Below are positions 33,870 to 42,463 of a DNA stretch of 64,000 nt, in pieces. How positions within the stretch are numbered: the first letter of the stretch is position 1; each line of letters starts with the position of its first letter. The stretch is from Rhodoferax sp. BAB1 (GTDB lineage: Bacteria > Pseudomonadota > Gammaproteobacteria > Burkholderiales > Burkholderiaceae_C). The translations under genes and the position numbers were made by a program. The notes below the pieces were generated by a model, which was not told the DNA's origin, made no database searches, and saw only the letters and a program-made list of their open reading frames with translations. Where the stretch lies: NCBI RefSeq assembly GCF_013334205.1, contig NZ_CP054424.1, forward strand, positions 144,001-208,000, written 5' to 3'.

Positions 33870-34361
33870 TCAACGTGGATGCCTGCCCTGCTGGCCAATG
33901 ACCGTCCGCCACGGAAGGCGGTCCATCATCATTTGCATCATGGACTCCATCATCTCCACGCGCTTTTCCATCATCTGCTGGCGTTCAGCCATATTGCCCG
34001 CCATGCCAGAACCACTTTGCATGACACCCTGCATGCCTTGCATCCCCGACATGCCTCGCATCTGACCCATCATGGTCATGCCTTCCTGCATCACTTTCAT
34101 GTGCTCGGCCATCAGCGCCTGGCGCTCCGCCGGCGTCTTGGCCGCGGCCATCTTCTCCCGCATAGCCTGCATGGCTTTCATATGCTGGTCCATCGCGGCC
34201 ATGCGGTCAGCCCCCATGGACCGAGGCGACGCGTTGCCTTGCGTCGCAGCGGCCGCGCCTGCGGGATGGTGCTCTTGATGCTCTTCCTTGCTTTGGGCAT
34301 AGGCGCCGATGGGCACCGCAGCGACGCACAAGACAGCGATGAGATTGCGGATATTGATCAT
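33870..34361 (-). CDS. Met-rich periplasmic protein (metal-binding type)
   Basis: 163 aa. A signal peptide (IAVLCVAAVPIGAYAQ) is followed by a His-containing start (EEHQEHHPAG) and a long Met-rich helix region (MTMMGQMRGMSGMQG, MEKRVEMMESMMQMMM). About one residue in five is Met, as in periplasmic copper or silver buffers. It is last in the copper operon. No family is named; the copper role is inferred from composition and place. Confidence 0.72.
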   Translation of the reverse strand: MINIRNLIAVLCVAAVPIGAYAQSKEEHQEHHPAGAAAATQGNASPRSMGADRMAAMDQHMKAMQAMREKMAAAKTPAERQALMAEHMKVMQEGMTMMGQMRGMSGMQGMQGVMQSGSGMAGNMAERQQMMEKRVEMMESMMQMMMDRLPWRTVIGQQGRHPR

Positions 34362-34444
34362 GGCTCACTCCTGGTTGGTTTGAAGATGACTCTGCTCACG
34401 AGACCTGAGGGCAGGAGCAGCCTGAGCTGTCCTGCGGACAGGAA

Positions 34445-34786
34445 TTACTTTTCGGGTTGGATGTCGGACACGAAGAACTTGCCTCCTTCAGCGACGGCCA
34501 TGAACTTGATCTTGTCCCCAGGCTTGACGTTGTTCAGAACACTTTTGTCCTTGGCGGTGAAGACCATGGTCATACCCGGCATGTCTAGGTGCTTGATGTC
34601 GCCGTGCTTGATCGTGACCTTGCCTGCGGCCTGATCCACCTTGCGGACCTCACCGTCCGTCATCATGGCCGCCCCAGACATACTGGAAGTGCCGTGATCC
34701 ATCATCGCCTGCGCTGAACTAATCAGAGGCCACGTCACCCCCAGGGACATGGCGCTGATCAGCAGAATTTTCTTGATTGCTTTCAT
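34445..34786 (-). CDS. cusF: CusF-like periplasmic copper chaperone
   Basis: 113 aa with signal peptide (cut after SSAQA). The OB-fold core reads DGEVRKVDQAAGKVTIKHG, then the copper site KHLDMPGMTMVF with the two Met and Trp-equivalent region, and VKPGDKIKFMAV. CusF hands Cu(I)/Ag(I) to the CusCBA pump; no CusA or CusB lies in this cluster. It lies between the Met-rich protein and a cupredoxin gene. Confidence 0.88.
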   Translation of the reverse strand: MKAIKKILLISAMSLGVTWPLISSAQAMMDHGTSSMSGAAMMTDGEVRKVDQAAGKVTIKHGDIKHLDMPGMTMVFTAKDKSVLNNVKPGDKIKFMAVAEGGKFFVSDIQPEK

Positions 34787-34856
34787 GACGTTACTCCAAA
34801 TGAATAGTAGTGAGTGCGCGATCTGGGGTTTGACTTAATTCGAGAACACCGAGCTC

Positions 34857-35357
34857 TCATCGTTTTCCGACTCGAACGACGCCCTTCATGCCGGCCTCAT
34901 AGTGACCGGGCATCAGGCAAGCAAAATTCACGGGGCCGGCTTTGGTGAACTGCCAGACGATTTCGCCTTGCTTGCCAGGAGCCAGCGTGACCTTGCTGGG
35001 CTCGTCATGCTCCATGTCAGGAAACTTCTTCATCTGCTCCAGATGCTCCATCAGCTCCTGTTGCGTTCCGAGACTGAGCTCGTGCTTGACCTTGCCGACG
35101 TTCTTGACAACGAACCGGATGGTCTCGCCTTGCTTGACCTGAACGTCTGCGGGCGTGTAGCGCATGCTGTCGTTCATTTCGATGGTGATCGTGCGACTGA
35201 CCCGTGCTGCCACGCCGGGCTTGCCGATCGCCGTATCTTCATCAACATGCCCGTGGCCGTGGCCACCGGCATGGTTGCCGCTGGCAAAAGCCGAGCTGGA
35301 CAGGGCAATTGCCATCAGGGCCATCACTTTGGCCAGGGTCTGTGTTTCGTGCGTCAT
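34857..35357 (-). CDS. Cupredoxin (plastocyanin-like) copper protein
   Basis: 166 aa with signal peptide and a His-rich N-terminus (GNHAGGHGHGHVDED) that may store metal. The cupredoxin fold carries a type-1 copper site: His in KHELSLGTQQEL, then Cys, His and Met in FACLMPGHYEAGMKG. It probably carries electrons or copper for the multicopper oxidase encoded 23 bp upstream in the same operon. Confidence 0.87.
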   Translation of the reverse strand: MTHETQTLAKVMALMAIALSSSAFASGNHAGGHGHGHVDEDTAIGKPGVAARVSRTITIEMNDSMRYTPADVQVKQGETIRFVVKNVGKVKHELSLGTQQELMEHLEQMKKFPDMEHDEPSKVTLAPGKQGEIVWQFTKAGPVNFACLMPGHYEAGMKGVVRVGKR

Positions 35358-35380
35358 GGATATCTCCTTGGATTAAAAAA

Positions 35381-36793
35381 TCAGTGCCCGCTGTGGGACT
35401 GAGGCTTGCGAATTTTGACTTCGGTTGGTTTGCTGGGTGTCTGCACCCTGGGCATGGATTGGCCACCTTCGGCCTTGAACCGTGCAGGCTCGCTGAGAGG
35501 GCCTTCGTATTCGTGCGCAACCGTACCTTCGGGATGCTTGAACCAGCCCGGATCCTTGTAGTCCCCGGGTTTCTGATCGCGCCGAACCTTGAGCACACTG
35601 AACATGCCACCCATCTCCACCGAACCAAACGGGCCTTCGCCAGTCATCATGGGGGCGGTGTTGTCGGGTATGGGCATCTCCATTTCCGTCATGTCCGCCA
35701 TGCCACGCTCCCCCATGACCATATAGTCCGGGATCAGGTTGTTGATCTTCTTGGAGAGGCCGCGGTGGTCCACACCTATCAGCGTAGGGAGGTTATGTCC
35801 CATGGCGTTCATGGTGTGGTGGCTCTTGTGGCAGTGGAAGGCCCAGTCGCCTTCCTCATCCGCGAGGAACTCAACCTGGCGCATCTGGCCAACCGCGACA
35901 TCGGTGGTCACCTCATACCAGCGCGTGCTTTTCGGTGTGGGCCCGCCATCGGTTCCAGTCACCAGGAACTCATGGCCATGCAGGTGGATGGGGTGATTGG
36001 TCATCGTCAGATTGCCAATCCGGATCCGGACCTTGTCGTTCAGGCGGACATTCAGAGAGTCGATGCCGGGGAAGATACGGCTGTTCCAGGACCACAGATT
36101 GAAGTCCAGCATGGTCATGATCTTGGGGGTGTAGCTCCCAGGATCGATATCAAAGGCGTTCAGGAGAAAGCAGAAGTCTCTCTGAACCTCGTCGATCAGC
36201 GGGTTCTTGACCTTGGGATGGGTCACCCAGAAGCCCATCATGCCCATGGCCATCTGCGTCATCTCGTCGGCATGTGGGTGGTACATGAAAGTGCCTGGCC
36301 GGCGCGCCACGAACTCGTAGACAAAGGTCTTGCCCGGCTGAATGGCTGGCTGGTTCAAACCCGCCACACCATCCATACCGCTGGGCAGGCGCTGTCCATG
36401 CCAGTGAACGCTCGTGTGCTCAGGCAGCTTGTTCGTGACGTAGATTCGCACGCGATCCCCCTCGACCACTTCAATCGTGGGACCCGGGCTCTGGCCGTTG
36501 TAACCCCACAAGTGGGCCTTAAAGCCCGGAGCCATTTCACGCACCACGGGTTCAGCCACCAGATGGAACTCCTTTACGCCCTGGTTCATTCGCCACGGCA
36601 GCGTCCAGCCATTGAGCGTGACCACCGGGTTGTAGGGCCGGCCACTGGTGGGAATCAATGGAGCCATGGTGTCCGGGCTGGTCTGCATGACCGGTTCGGG
36701 CAGGGCAGCCATGGCCACGCGGCTGACCGAGGCCGCAGCCACAGCGCCGCCGGCGATACCTGCGAATTTGAAGAAATTTCTTCTGGATGTCAT
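35381..36793 (-). CDS. Multicopper oxidase with Tat signal (copper tolerance type)
   Basis: 470 aa from ATG 36793, which has AAGGAA upstream. A twin-arginine signal (TSRRNFFKFAGIAGG) sends the folded enzyme to the periplasm. All four copper motifs are present: HWHG, HPHADE, HPIHLHGHEF and HCHKSHH. A C-terminal Met/His-containing tail (MADMTEMEMPIP) is typical of CopA-like oxidases that make Cu(I) less toxic. An alternative ATG at 36814 adds seven residues. Confidence 0.9.
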   Translation of the reverse strand: MTSRRNFFKFAGIAGGAVAAASVSRVAMAALPEPVMQTSPDTMAPLIPTSGRPYNPVVTLNGWTLPWRMNQGVKEFHLVAEPVVREMAPGFKAHLWGYNGQSPGPTIEVVEGDRVRIYVTNKLPEHTSVHWHGQRLPSGMDGVAGLNQPAIQPGKTFVYEFVARRPGTFMYHPHADEMTQMAMGMMGFWVTHPKVKNPLIDEVQRDFCFLLNAFDIDPGSYTPKIMTMLDFNLWSWNSRIFPGIDSLNVRLNDKVRIRIGNLTMTNHPIHLHGHEFLVTGTDGGPTPKSTRWYEVTTDVAVGQMRQVEFLADEEGDWAFHCHKSHHTMNAMGHNLPTLIGVDHRGLSKKINNLIPDYMVMGERGMADMTEMEMPIPDNTAPMMTGEGPFGSVEMGGMFSVLKVRRDQKPGDYKDPGWFKHPEGTVAHEYEGPLSEPARFKAEGGQSMPRVQTPSKPTEVKIRKPQSHSGH

Positions 36794-36810
36794 TGCGGAT
36801 TCCTTGGAAA

Positions 36811-38244
36811 TCAATGGCCGGCTGCAGCAGCACCGGAAGCGGGTGCCGCGGCAGAGAGCGCCGTGCTGGTCGGACGACCGATGAAGGAGGCCTGCAAGGC
36901 TGCATCAGCCAGCCAGAACTGCTGCTCCGTATTGATGGCTGCGATGACCGTGTTGACTTGATCACGCGCATCGGCCAGCAGCTCGAAAACGCCGATGATC
37001 ATCCCGTTGTAGCGCAGCTGGTTCTCGTCCGAGATCACCTTGCGCAGCGGGACGACCTCATCACGATGATGACGCGCCACGTCGTAGGCGGTCCGGTAGG
37101 CGGAATAGCTCTCGCGCAGGTTCGACCCGGCCGCACGCACCGTGGCTTCCAACTGGTTAGCCGCAGCCAGCGTGCGCGCGCTCATCGCATCACGCTGCAT
37201 GCCACCCCAGTCGAAAATCGGCAGGCGCACCCCGATCTCATAACCGCGCGGGTCCGAACGGCTGCCAGTCGCACTGTCGGTATTGGTGTTGCGCCGTGCC
37301 GTGAGTTCGATGTCGGTGAAGCTGGTCACCGTGGTCAGACCTTGAGACCTAGCATAGGCCTCGTAGTTCGACTGCGCGAGCCGGATATCCAAGCGGTTGC
37401 GCGTGGCTTGTGTGCCAGCGGTCTGGGGATCCAGAGCCTGCTTGGGCAGATCAGGCAGGCGCTCGGGGAGCCTGAGCTGCCGGGCCTGTGCCTCATCGAG
37501 GCCCAGCTGGCGGACCAACTCTTCGCGTGCGGCCGTGGCCTGATGGGTGGCCGTGGCCAGACGCGTGGCGGCATCTGCGTAGAAAGCCTGCTCGCGGGCA
37601 CGGCTGAGGCGGCTGAAGTTGCCTGCGGCCTGCATGCGCCGGGCAATCTCGGCCGTGGCTTCAGCACTTTCATACACCTGGCGAGCATATTTGAGTGTCT
37701 GCTGCGCGGCGATCGCGCGCACCCAGGCCTGACGGACTTGCGTTACCTGGTCCACCACTTCGCTGGTCAGCCGCAGCTGCGATTGCTCGATACGGTAGCG
37801 GGAGATGCCCTGGCGCGCCGGCAGCGTTAGCAGATCCAGGAGGCCAAACGTCAGAGAGCGCCCTATCTCCAGCTCGTCGCCCGCGACCATGCGCTCGTAG
37901 CTGAAAAAGGGGTTGGCGATCCGGCCAACCTGGGCCGCATCGGCAGATTCCGCCCAGCCCTGTGCCAGCAAGGCCTGCAAGGAATGGCTGTTAACCAGGG
38001 CCAGCTGCACGGCTTCGCGTTGGCCCAGAGGCTGGGCTAGGAGGGCCTGGGCGGCCTCAGCCCGCTCTTTCCGCTCTTGTTCTGTGCGCGAAAGCGTCAG
38101 CTTCTTTTCAGTGAAACTGCTGGCCTCGTTATTCACACGGCTGACGTTCTGTTCAAGACTGACGCTGGCACAGCCGGACAGAACCGCCAGAGTCACGGCC
38201 GATATCGCGAGCCTGGCTCCGCTCGATTGCAGAGTGCGTCTCAT
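36811..38244 (-). CDS. TolC-family outer membrane lipoprotein (CusC-like)
   Basis: 477 aa. The lipobox LSGC (about residue 25) marks a lipoprotein as in CusC. Two coiled TolC repeats are visible (LALVNSHSLQALLAQGWAES, RVRLPIFDWGGMQRDAMSAR-like second repeat) with the usual VRLPIFDWGG start of the second half. It probably forms an outer membrane duct, but no RND or ABC inner pump is in this operon, so it may work with a pump elsewhere or with the oxidase. Confidence 0.83.
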   Translation of the reverse strand: MRRTLQSSGARLAISAVTLAVLSGCASVSLEQNVSRVNNEASSFTEKKLTLSRTEQERKERAEAAQALLAQPLGQREAVQLALVNSHSLQALLAQGWAESADAAQVGRIANPFFSYERMVAGDELEIGRSLTFGLLDLLTLPARQGISRYRIEQSQLRLTSEVVDQVTQVRQAWVRAIAAQQTLKYARQVYESAEATAEIARRMQAAGNFSRLSRAREQAFYADAATRLATATHQATAAREELVRQLGLDEAQARQLRLPERLPDLPKQALDPQTAGTQATRNRLDIRLAQSNYEAYARSQGLTTVTSFTDIELTARRNTNTDSATGSRSDPRGYEIGVRLPIFDWGGMQRDAMSARTLAAANQLEATVRAAGSNLRESYSAYRTAYDVARHHRDEVVPLRKVISDENQLRYNGMIIGVFELLADARDQVNTVIAAINTEQQFWLADAALQASFIGRPTSTALSAAAPASGAAAAGH

Positions 38245-38564
38245 CGCTTGGAACCTCCGTGATGCCCTTCATGGGCCGCAGACGAAGGTACCGTGTCATT
38301 GGCAGGCTCAGCCGTTCTGGCTTCCTTGGCATAAGTGCGCCATCCCCCGATACGGCCAACGGTGTCGTTAACCTCCCGCCAGGACTGGACCGGCTGGTCC
38401 GTGTAGGTCTGATAGCCGCGCAGGGGAGAGGTGTAGCTCAGCTGGGCCGGAGTTGCCAGCGGCTTTTGCTCTGCCGCGGTCTGCGCCATGGCTGAGCCGG
38501 CAAGTAAAGCCATGGTCCAGGGAAGCAATTTTCCGAAGGACAGGCTGCGGGTAGGGATGGTCAT
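38241..38564 (-). CDS. Small exported protein at the head of the copper operon
   Basis: 107 aa with signal peptide (LLPWTMALLAGSAMAQ). The middle has TSPLRGYQTYTDQPVQSWRE and the tail AAHEGHHGGSKR, a short His-rich end suited to metal. Proteins of this look often precede a TolC-type gene in copper operons; no function is known. It overlaps the next gene by four bases (ATGA). Confidence 0.68.
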   Translation of the reverse strand: MTIPTRSLSFGKLLPWTMALLAGSAMAQTAAEQKPLATPAQLSYTSPLRGYQTYTDQPVQSWREVNDTVGRIGGWRTYAKEARTAEPANDTVPSSAAHEGHHGGSKR

Positions 38565-38639
38565 GGATTCCTCTTGGGGTGACTCGCTGATTTCAGGGGG
38601 TGATTCTGAGAATCCGACGTCGTCAGAAAGCTGTCTTCC

Positions 38640-38685
38640 AGATTAAATTTCTGTAATCTTGCTGACGAAGGCCCGAAACTTGTCA
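38640..38685. promoter_or_regulatory. Possible CopR/CusR binding region between divergent copper operons
   Basis: In the 153-bp divergent gap there are two weak dyads: AGATTA/TAATCT (38640-38645, 38654-38659) and TGACGA/TTGTCA (38663-38668, 38680-38685). CusR-type boxes contain TGACA-like halves. One or both could serve the copRS and copper operon promoters. The match is too loose for more. Confidence 0.3.
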
Positions 38686-38717
38686 AACTGGCGCCCATCC
38701 GGTTGTGGAGTACATGC

Positions 38718-39401
38718 GTGAAGATATTGATCGTTGAGGACGAGCACAAAACCGGGGAGTACCTGCGCCAGGGACTGGGGGAAGCCGGTTTCGTGGTCGA
38801 TCTGTCACGAGACGGAACGGACGGGCTGCACCAGGCCCTCCAGGAGCCCTACGATCTGGTCATCCTGGATGTCATGCTGCCTGGCATCGATGGCTGGCAG
38901 GTCCTTCATGGCATACGCAAACGCGGGCTGCAGATGCCGGTGTTGTTTCTTACGGCGCGTGACCAGGTGGAAGACCGCATCAAGGGCCTCGAACTTGGCG
39001 CCGACGACTATCTGGTCAAGCCGTTTTCCTTTGCCGAGTTGCTCGCCCGGGTACGGACCATCCTGCGGCGCGGGCGCAGTGGCACGGAGCCGACCTCGCT
39101 GCTGGTGGCCGATCTGGAGCTGGATCTGCTGCGCCGCCGTGTCACCCGGGGTGGCCGGAAAATCGATCTGACGGCCAAAGAGTTCGGCTTGCTGGAGTTG
39201 CTGATGCGTCGCCGCGGCGAAGTCCTGCCGCGCTCCCTGATCGCCTCCCAGGTGTGGGACATGAACTTCGATGGGGATACCAATGTCATCGAAGTGGCCA
39301 TGCGGCGGTTGCGGGTCAAAGTCGACGAGGGCCGTGAGGTCAAGCTCATCCAGACGGTGCGTGGCATGGGCTACGTGCTGGAAGCCCCGGAGGAGTCCTG
39401 A
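38718..39401 (+). CDS. copR: Heavy-metal response regulator (CopR/CusR type)
   Basis: 227 aa. The start is GTG 38718 with GGAG upstream. The receiver domain starts [19 protein letters not shown], with phosphoacceptor Asp in [13 protein letters not shown] and Lys in LVKPFSF. The OmpR-type winged HTH follows ([40 protein letters not shown]). The [12 protein letters not shown] and WDMNFD patterns are typical of CusR/CopR/IrlR. It is divergent from the copper operon and is the likely activator. Confidence 0.92.
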   Translation: MKILIVEDEHKTGEYLRQGLGEAGFVVDLSRDGTDGLHQALQEPYDLVILDVMLPGIDGWQVLHGIRKRGLQMPVLFLTARDQVEDRIKGLELGADDYLVKPFSFAELLARVRTILRRGRSGTEPTSLLVADLELDLLRRRVTRGGRKIDLTAKEFGLLELLMRRRGEVLPRSLIASQVWDMNFDGDTNVIEVAMRRLRVKVDEGREVKLIQTVRGMGYVLEAPEES

Positions 39402-40787
39402 ATGCTTCAATCCCTTTCGCTAACATTCCGCCTCACCCTGTTCTTCACGTTGCTCTCAGCAGCGATTCTCTTGGGCCTGGGTGCGATTTTTCTGATCGCG
39501 ACCGAGCGCCATTTCATTGACCTTGATGAGATCGCTCTGCAAGACAAACAGCGTCTGGTTGGCGAGCTGCTCGCCAGGTCCAGCTCGGCGCAGGACGCCC
39601 AAGTCCGATTGAAGGAGGCGCTGGATCATCACCAAGGTCTCTATGTATTGCTTAGGGATGGACGAGGCCAGGTCTTTTTCCAATCGGACGACTTCAACCC
39701 GCCCTACGCTGCCGTACTGCCCGAGCCGGGTAATCCCCCGAAATCTCTACACTGGACCAGTCGCGGTCGCGGTTACCACGGGCTGGGCCAGTGGGTGGAA
39801 AGCAATCGCACCGGATCAGACCGTCTTCTGATCCTGGTCGCCATCGACACCGAGCACCACACTCATTTCATGGCGCAGCTGCAGCACACCCTGGCACTGT
39901 ATGCCGTGCTGGCTACTCTGGTCAGCGGGTTTGCAGGCTGGTTCGCCGCGCACCAGGGCATGGCCCCGCTGCGCGCCATGAAATCGAGAGCCTCGGACGT
40001 CAGTGGCCAGCAGCTCAATCCTCGTATGCCGGTCGAGGCCGTGCCCGTCGAAATGGCGGATCTGGCCAACGAACTCAACCGCATGCTAGATCGGTTGCAG
40101 CAGGATTTCCAGCGCTTGTCCGACTTTTCGTCAGATCTGGCGCATGAGCTGCGAACCCCGATCAGCAACCTCTTGACGCAGACGCAGGTGGCCTTGTCCA
40201 ACCGGCGTGATGCCGAAACCTATCGAGATATCCTGGCGTCCAACGCTGAGGAGTTCCAGCGCCTGGCGCGCATGGTGTCCGACATGCTGTTTCTGGCCAA
40301 GACCGAAGGAGGGATCCAGCTTCCCAGCAAAGGGCTTTTCTCTGCTGCCCAGGAAGCGCAGGCTCTACTGGACTTCTACGAGGCCGTGGCCGATGAAAAA
40401 AATGTCCGCATGAGCCTGCACGGCGGCGGCAACATCCTGGGTGACCGGCTGATGTTTCGTCGAGCGGTGAGCAACTTGTTGTCTAATGCACTACGGCATA
40501 CGAATACTGCTGGCGAGGTCCACATCGAGATCAGCGACACCGAGAACGCGACCCAGGTCATAGTCGAAAACACGGGCGATGAGATCGATCCGAAAATCAT
40601 GCCCAGGCTGTTCGACCGCTTCTATCGTGCGGATCCGTCACGGGCGCAGCCGGACTCAGAAGGCGCCGGTTTAGGACTGGCCATCACGCGCGCGATCGTG
40701 GAGGCACACGGGGGCAAGATCGAAGTTTCATCGGCTCAGGGCCGAACAAGATTTACTCTGTGGTTCATCAAAGTGAGCCCTATGTAA
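39402..40787 (+). CDS. copS: Heavy-metal sensor histidine kinase (CopS/CusS type)
   Basis: 461 aa. Two transmembrane helices (about residues 12-33 and 165-185) enclose a periplasmic domain with HFIDLDEIALQDKQRL. A HAMP linker, H box FSSDLAHELRTPISNLLTQ, N box NLLSNALRH and G2 box GAGLGLAITRAIV follow. It directly follows copR (ATG next to the copR stop). It should sense periplasmic copper and phosphorylate CopR. Confidence 0.92.
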   Translation: MLQSLSLTFRLTLFFTLLSAAILLGLGAIFLIATERHFIDLDEIALQDKQRLVGELLARSSSAQDAQVRLKEALDHHQGLYVLLRDGRGQVFFQSDDFNPPYAAVLPEPGNPPKSLHWTSRGRGYHGLGQWVESNRTGSDRLLILVAIDTEHHTHFMAQLQHTLALYAVLATLVSGFAGWFAAHQGMAPLRAMKSRASDVSGQQLNPRMPVEAVPVEMADLANELNRMLDRLQQDFQRLSDFSSDLAHELRTPISNLLTQTQVALSNRRDAETYRDILASNAEEFQRLARMVSDMLFLAKTEGGIQLPSKGLFSAAQEAQALLDFYEAVADEKNVRMSLHGGGNILGDRLMFRRAVSNLLSNALRHTNTAGEVHIEISDTENATQVIVENTGDEIDPKIMPRLFDRFYRADPSRAQPDSEGAGLGLAITRAIVEAHGGKIEVSSAQGRTRFTLWFIKVSPM

Positions 40788-40952
40788 GCGAGGACATTAG
40801 CAACATCTTTGCATGCTCAACGGAGCTGCAGACCTGACGCAAATGTAATCAGCGGCACATCTTCATGTCAGAGGCGCTCGACAGAATACAGGACGTGCAT
40901 TCGCACAAGTGCTTTGAATAACGTAGCACCTATATTCAAGAAAGGACCTGAT

Positions 40953-41246
40953 ATGAACACCCGCATCACTTCGCTCTTCGCTGCCGTCGTGCTCAGTACC
41001 CTGGCATCAACCGCTTTTTCCGCCGACTCGCTGGCAGACAATGTCGACAAGACCTACCGCCTGAAGGACGGCGGCACCGTATTCGTTTTTAAGGACGGAA
41101 AGATGGCAGTGGCCGACAAGTTCGACCGCGCCGTCCATCTCCCCAAAGGCCAAGTCCTGGAGACGACTGACGGTCAAAAGATCGTCATGACCAGCAGCGA
41201 GAGTGCACGTCTCGACTTCCAGCTGCGCCAAGGTCACGAGAACTGA
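40953..41246 (+). CDS. copK: CopK-like periplasmic copper-binding protein
   Basis: 97 aa. A signal peptide (cut after TAFSA) gives a mature protein of about 73 aa that follows CopK of Cupriavidus: VDKTYRLKDGGTVFVFKDGK, then MAVADKFDRAV, TTDGQKIVM and RLDFQLRQGHEN. CopK binds Cu(I) cooperatively with Cu(II) through Met residues; only a few Met remain here, so affinity may differ. AAAGGA precedes ATG 40953. It follows copRS by 165 bp. Confidence 0.85.
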   Translation: MNTRITSLFAAVVLSTLASTAFSADSLADNVDKTYRLKDGGTVFVFKDGKMAVADKFDRAVHLPKGQVLETTDGQKIVMTSSESARLDFQLRQGHEN

Positions 41247-41304
41247 CCTGTCATTTAGGCACACCAGAGCTGATAGATTGCCTTTTCCCCTTTGAAGCTG
41301 TACC

Positions 41305-41349
41305 TCACGAGTCTTGCCGATGATCCAGTGATCTCGCCAAGACTCGTGA
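41305..41349. repeat. 12-bp inverted repeat downstream of copK
   Basis: TCACGAGTCTTG (41305-41316) and CAAGACTCGTGA (41338-41349) are perfect inverted copies 21 bases apart. Part of the right arm context, CTCGCCAAGA, recurs at about 41531 near the XRE gene stop. It may end copK transcription from the left and the XRE transcript from the right. The 293-bp gap 41247-41539 shows nothing else. Confidence 0.45.
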
Positions 41350-41539
41350 AATTTCTGTGATCTGGCTCTCTGATCCGATCCATCTGGTTATCTCAGAATA
41401 GACTGTTAACCCTTGCTTTGACCTCTTCGGTGCTTCATCCTCTACTGTGCCTATGTCGATCCGCATATATCTGATCGTTGCGATAGACACAGATCTAGGC
41501 CAGTGAAGTGATCATGATTGCCGAAAAGTCTCGCCAAGA

Positions 41540-41968
41540 TTAGTTTTCAGACAAACGAGCGGCTACGCTGCGCTTACCGAGCTTGCGCACTTCAGCAATG
41601 CCCTGCAGCTGGCTAGCCCGGGGCTTGGACTGCCCTTTCTCCCACTGGTAGATCGTCTGCAGTGAAACGCCGAGCAGTTTGCCCATGTCGGCGGCTGACA
41701 GACCCAGCTTCTTGCGCAGGCTTGCAAAGCCGTCGGCGCGAAAGCGAAGCTGGGAGGCTTCTTCCGCCTTGTCGTTAGCGGCGGCGGCCGGCTTGTGCTT
41801 TCTTAGTTTGGCAATGAGGCGGTCCTGTTCGGCAAGGTGCCGCTTGAGTGCAGCGATGTCGCTACGGTACTGGGCCGAGGCCTTCTTCAGGGTCTCGGTT
41901 TCTGCGCGGATCTCTTTGCGTGCAATACGGGAGATCTCTGATTTCAGGAGGCTAGCGATATTGGCCAT
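41540..41968 (-). CDS. XRE-type regulator with N-terminal coiled coil
   Basis: 142 aa from ATG 41968. Residues about 1-70 are a charged helix (LLKSEISRIARKEIRAETET) likely to form a coiled coil. The C-terminal HTH reads FASLRKKLGLSAADMGKLLG then SLQTIYQWEKGQSKPR. Small regulators of this shape occur near prophages and islands. It lies 64 bp after the DUF2384 gene in the same direction and could control the five-gene operon. Confidence 0.75.
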   Translation of the reverse strand: MANIASLLKSEISRIARKEIRAETETLKKASAQYRSDIAALKRHLAEQDRLIAKLRKHKPAAAANDKAEEASQLRFRADGFASLRKKLGLSAADMGKLLGVSLQTIYQWEKGQSKPRASQLQGIAEVRKLGKRSVAARLSEN

Positions 41969-42032
41969 TTCGGTCTTTGTTGTTAGTAACGACCATGCCA
42001 TCTTACAAGTCAGTCAGATTCTCGGGTAGCCA

Positions 42033-42452
42033 TTACATATAGGCCCCAGCCGCGATACCCTCAATCAGGGTCAACACTTTCTTCTGCTCCACGTCAGAGC
42101 CAAGGAACTCGATCGGCTTGCGCCATCCGAACCAAAGACGTGGCTCACGGAGCCAGTCATTCATCCAGCGCCTGGCCTCCCGCCGTGCGTTGGCGGTCTG
42201 GCACCCGTAGAGATCGAGCGCTAATGCATAGATACGAATCGCCCCCATAGCCCGCGCCTGGTATTTCGGTGGTAAAGCTTTGCGCTGGTGAATCCTGCGC
42301 CACACGACATGCCTGCTCATGCCCAGGAGCTGAACCATGCCCGTCGTCGACACCTCGAAGACTGGAGCCAGTTTCTGGATGATTTCTGCCGGCAGAACGA
42401 TCGGGCTGTCTACCTCATCGAGGACGCTCGGGGATGGTGGGTTCCTCATCAT
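42033..42452 (-). CDS. DUF2384 (ParS/Xre/MbcA-type) antitoxin-like protein
   Basis: 139 aa from ATG 42452 (AAAGGAA upstream). An Xre-like helical N-terminus is followed by a DUF2384 toxin-binding end: ARREARRWMNDWLREPRLWF, then KPIEFLGSDVEQKKVLTLIE and IAAGAY. Such proteins usually bind RES-domain toxins that degrade NAD+. No RES gene is adjacent; the neighbours are phosphoesterases. It may be an orphan or regulate this operon. Confidence 0.72.
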   Translation of the reverse strand: MMRNPPSPSVLDEVDSPIVLPAEIIQKLAPVFEVSTTGMVQLLGMSRHVVWRRIHQRKALPPKYQARAMGAIRIYALALDLYGCQTANARREARRWMNDWLREPRLWFGWRKPIEFLGSDVEQKKVLTLIEGIAAGAYM

Positions 42453-42463
42453 GTCGATTCCTT

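Noticed and set aside
33870..34361. Name CopZ or PcoE for the Met-rich protein
   Set aside because: It lacks the CxxC of CopZ, and similarity to PcoE is only in composition.
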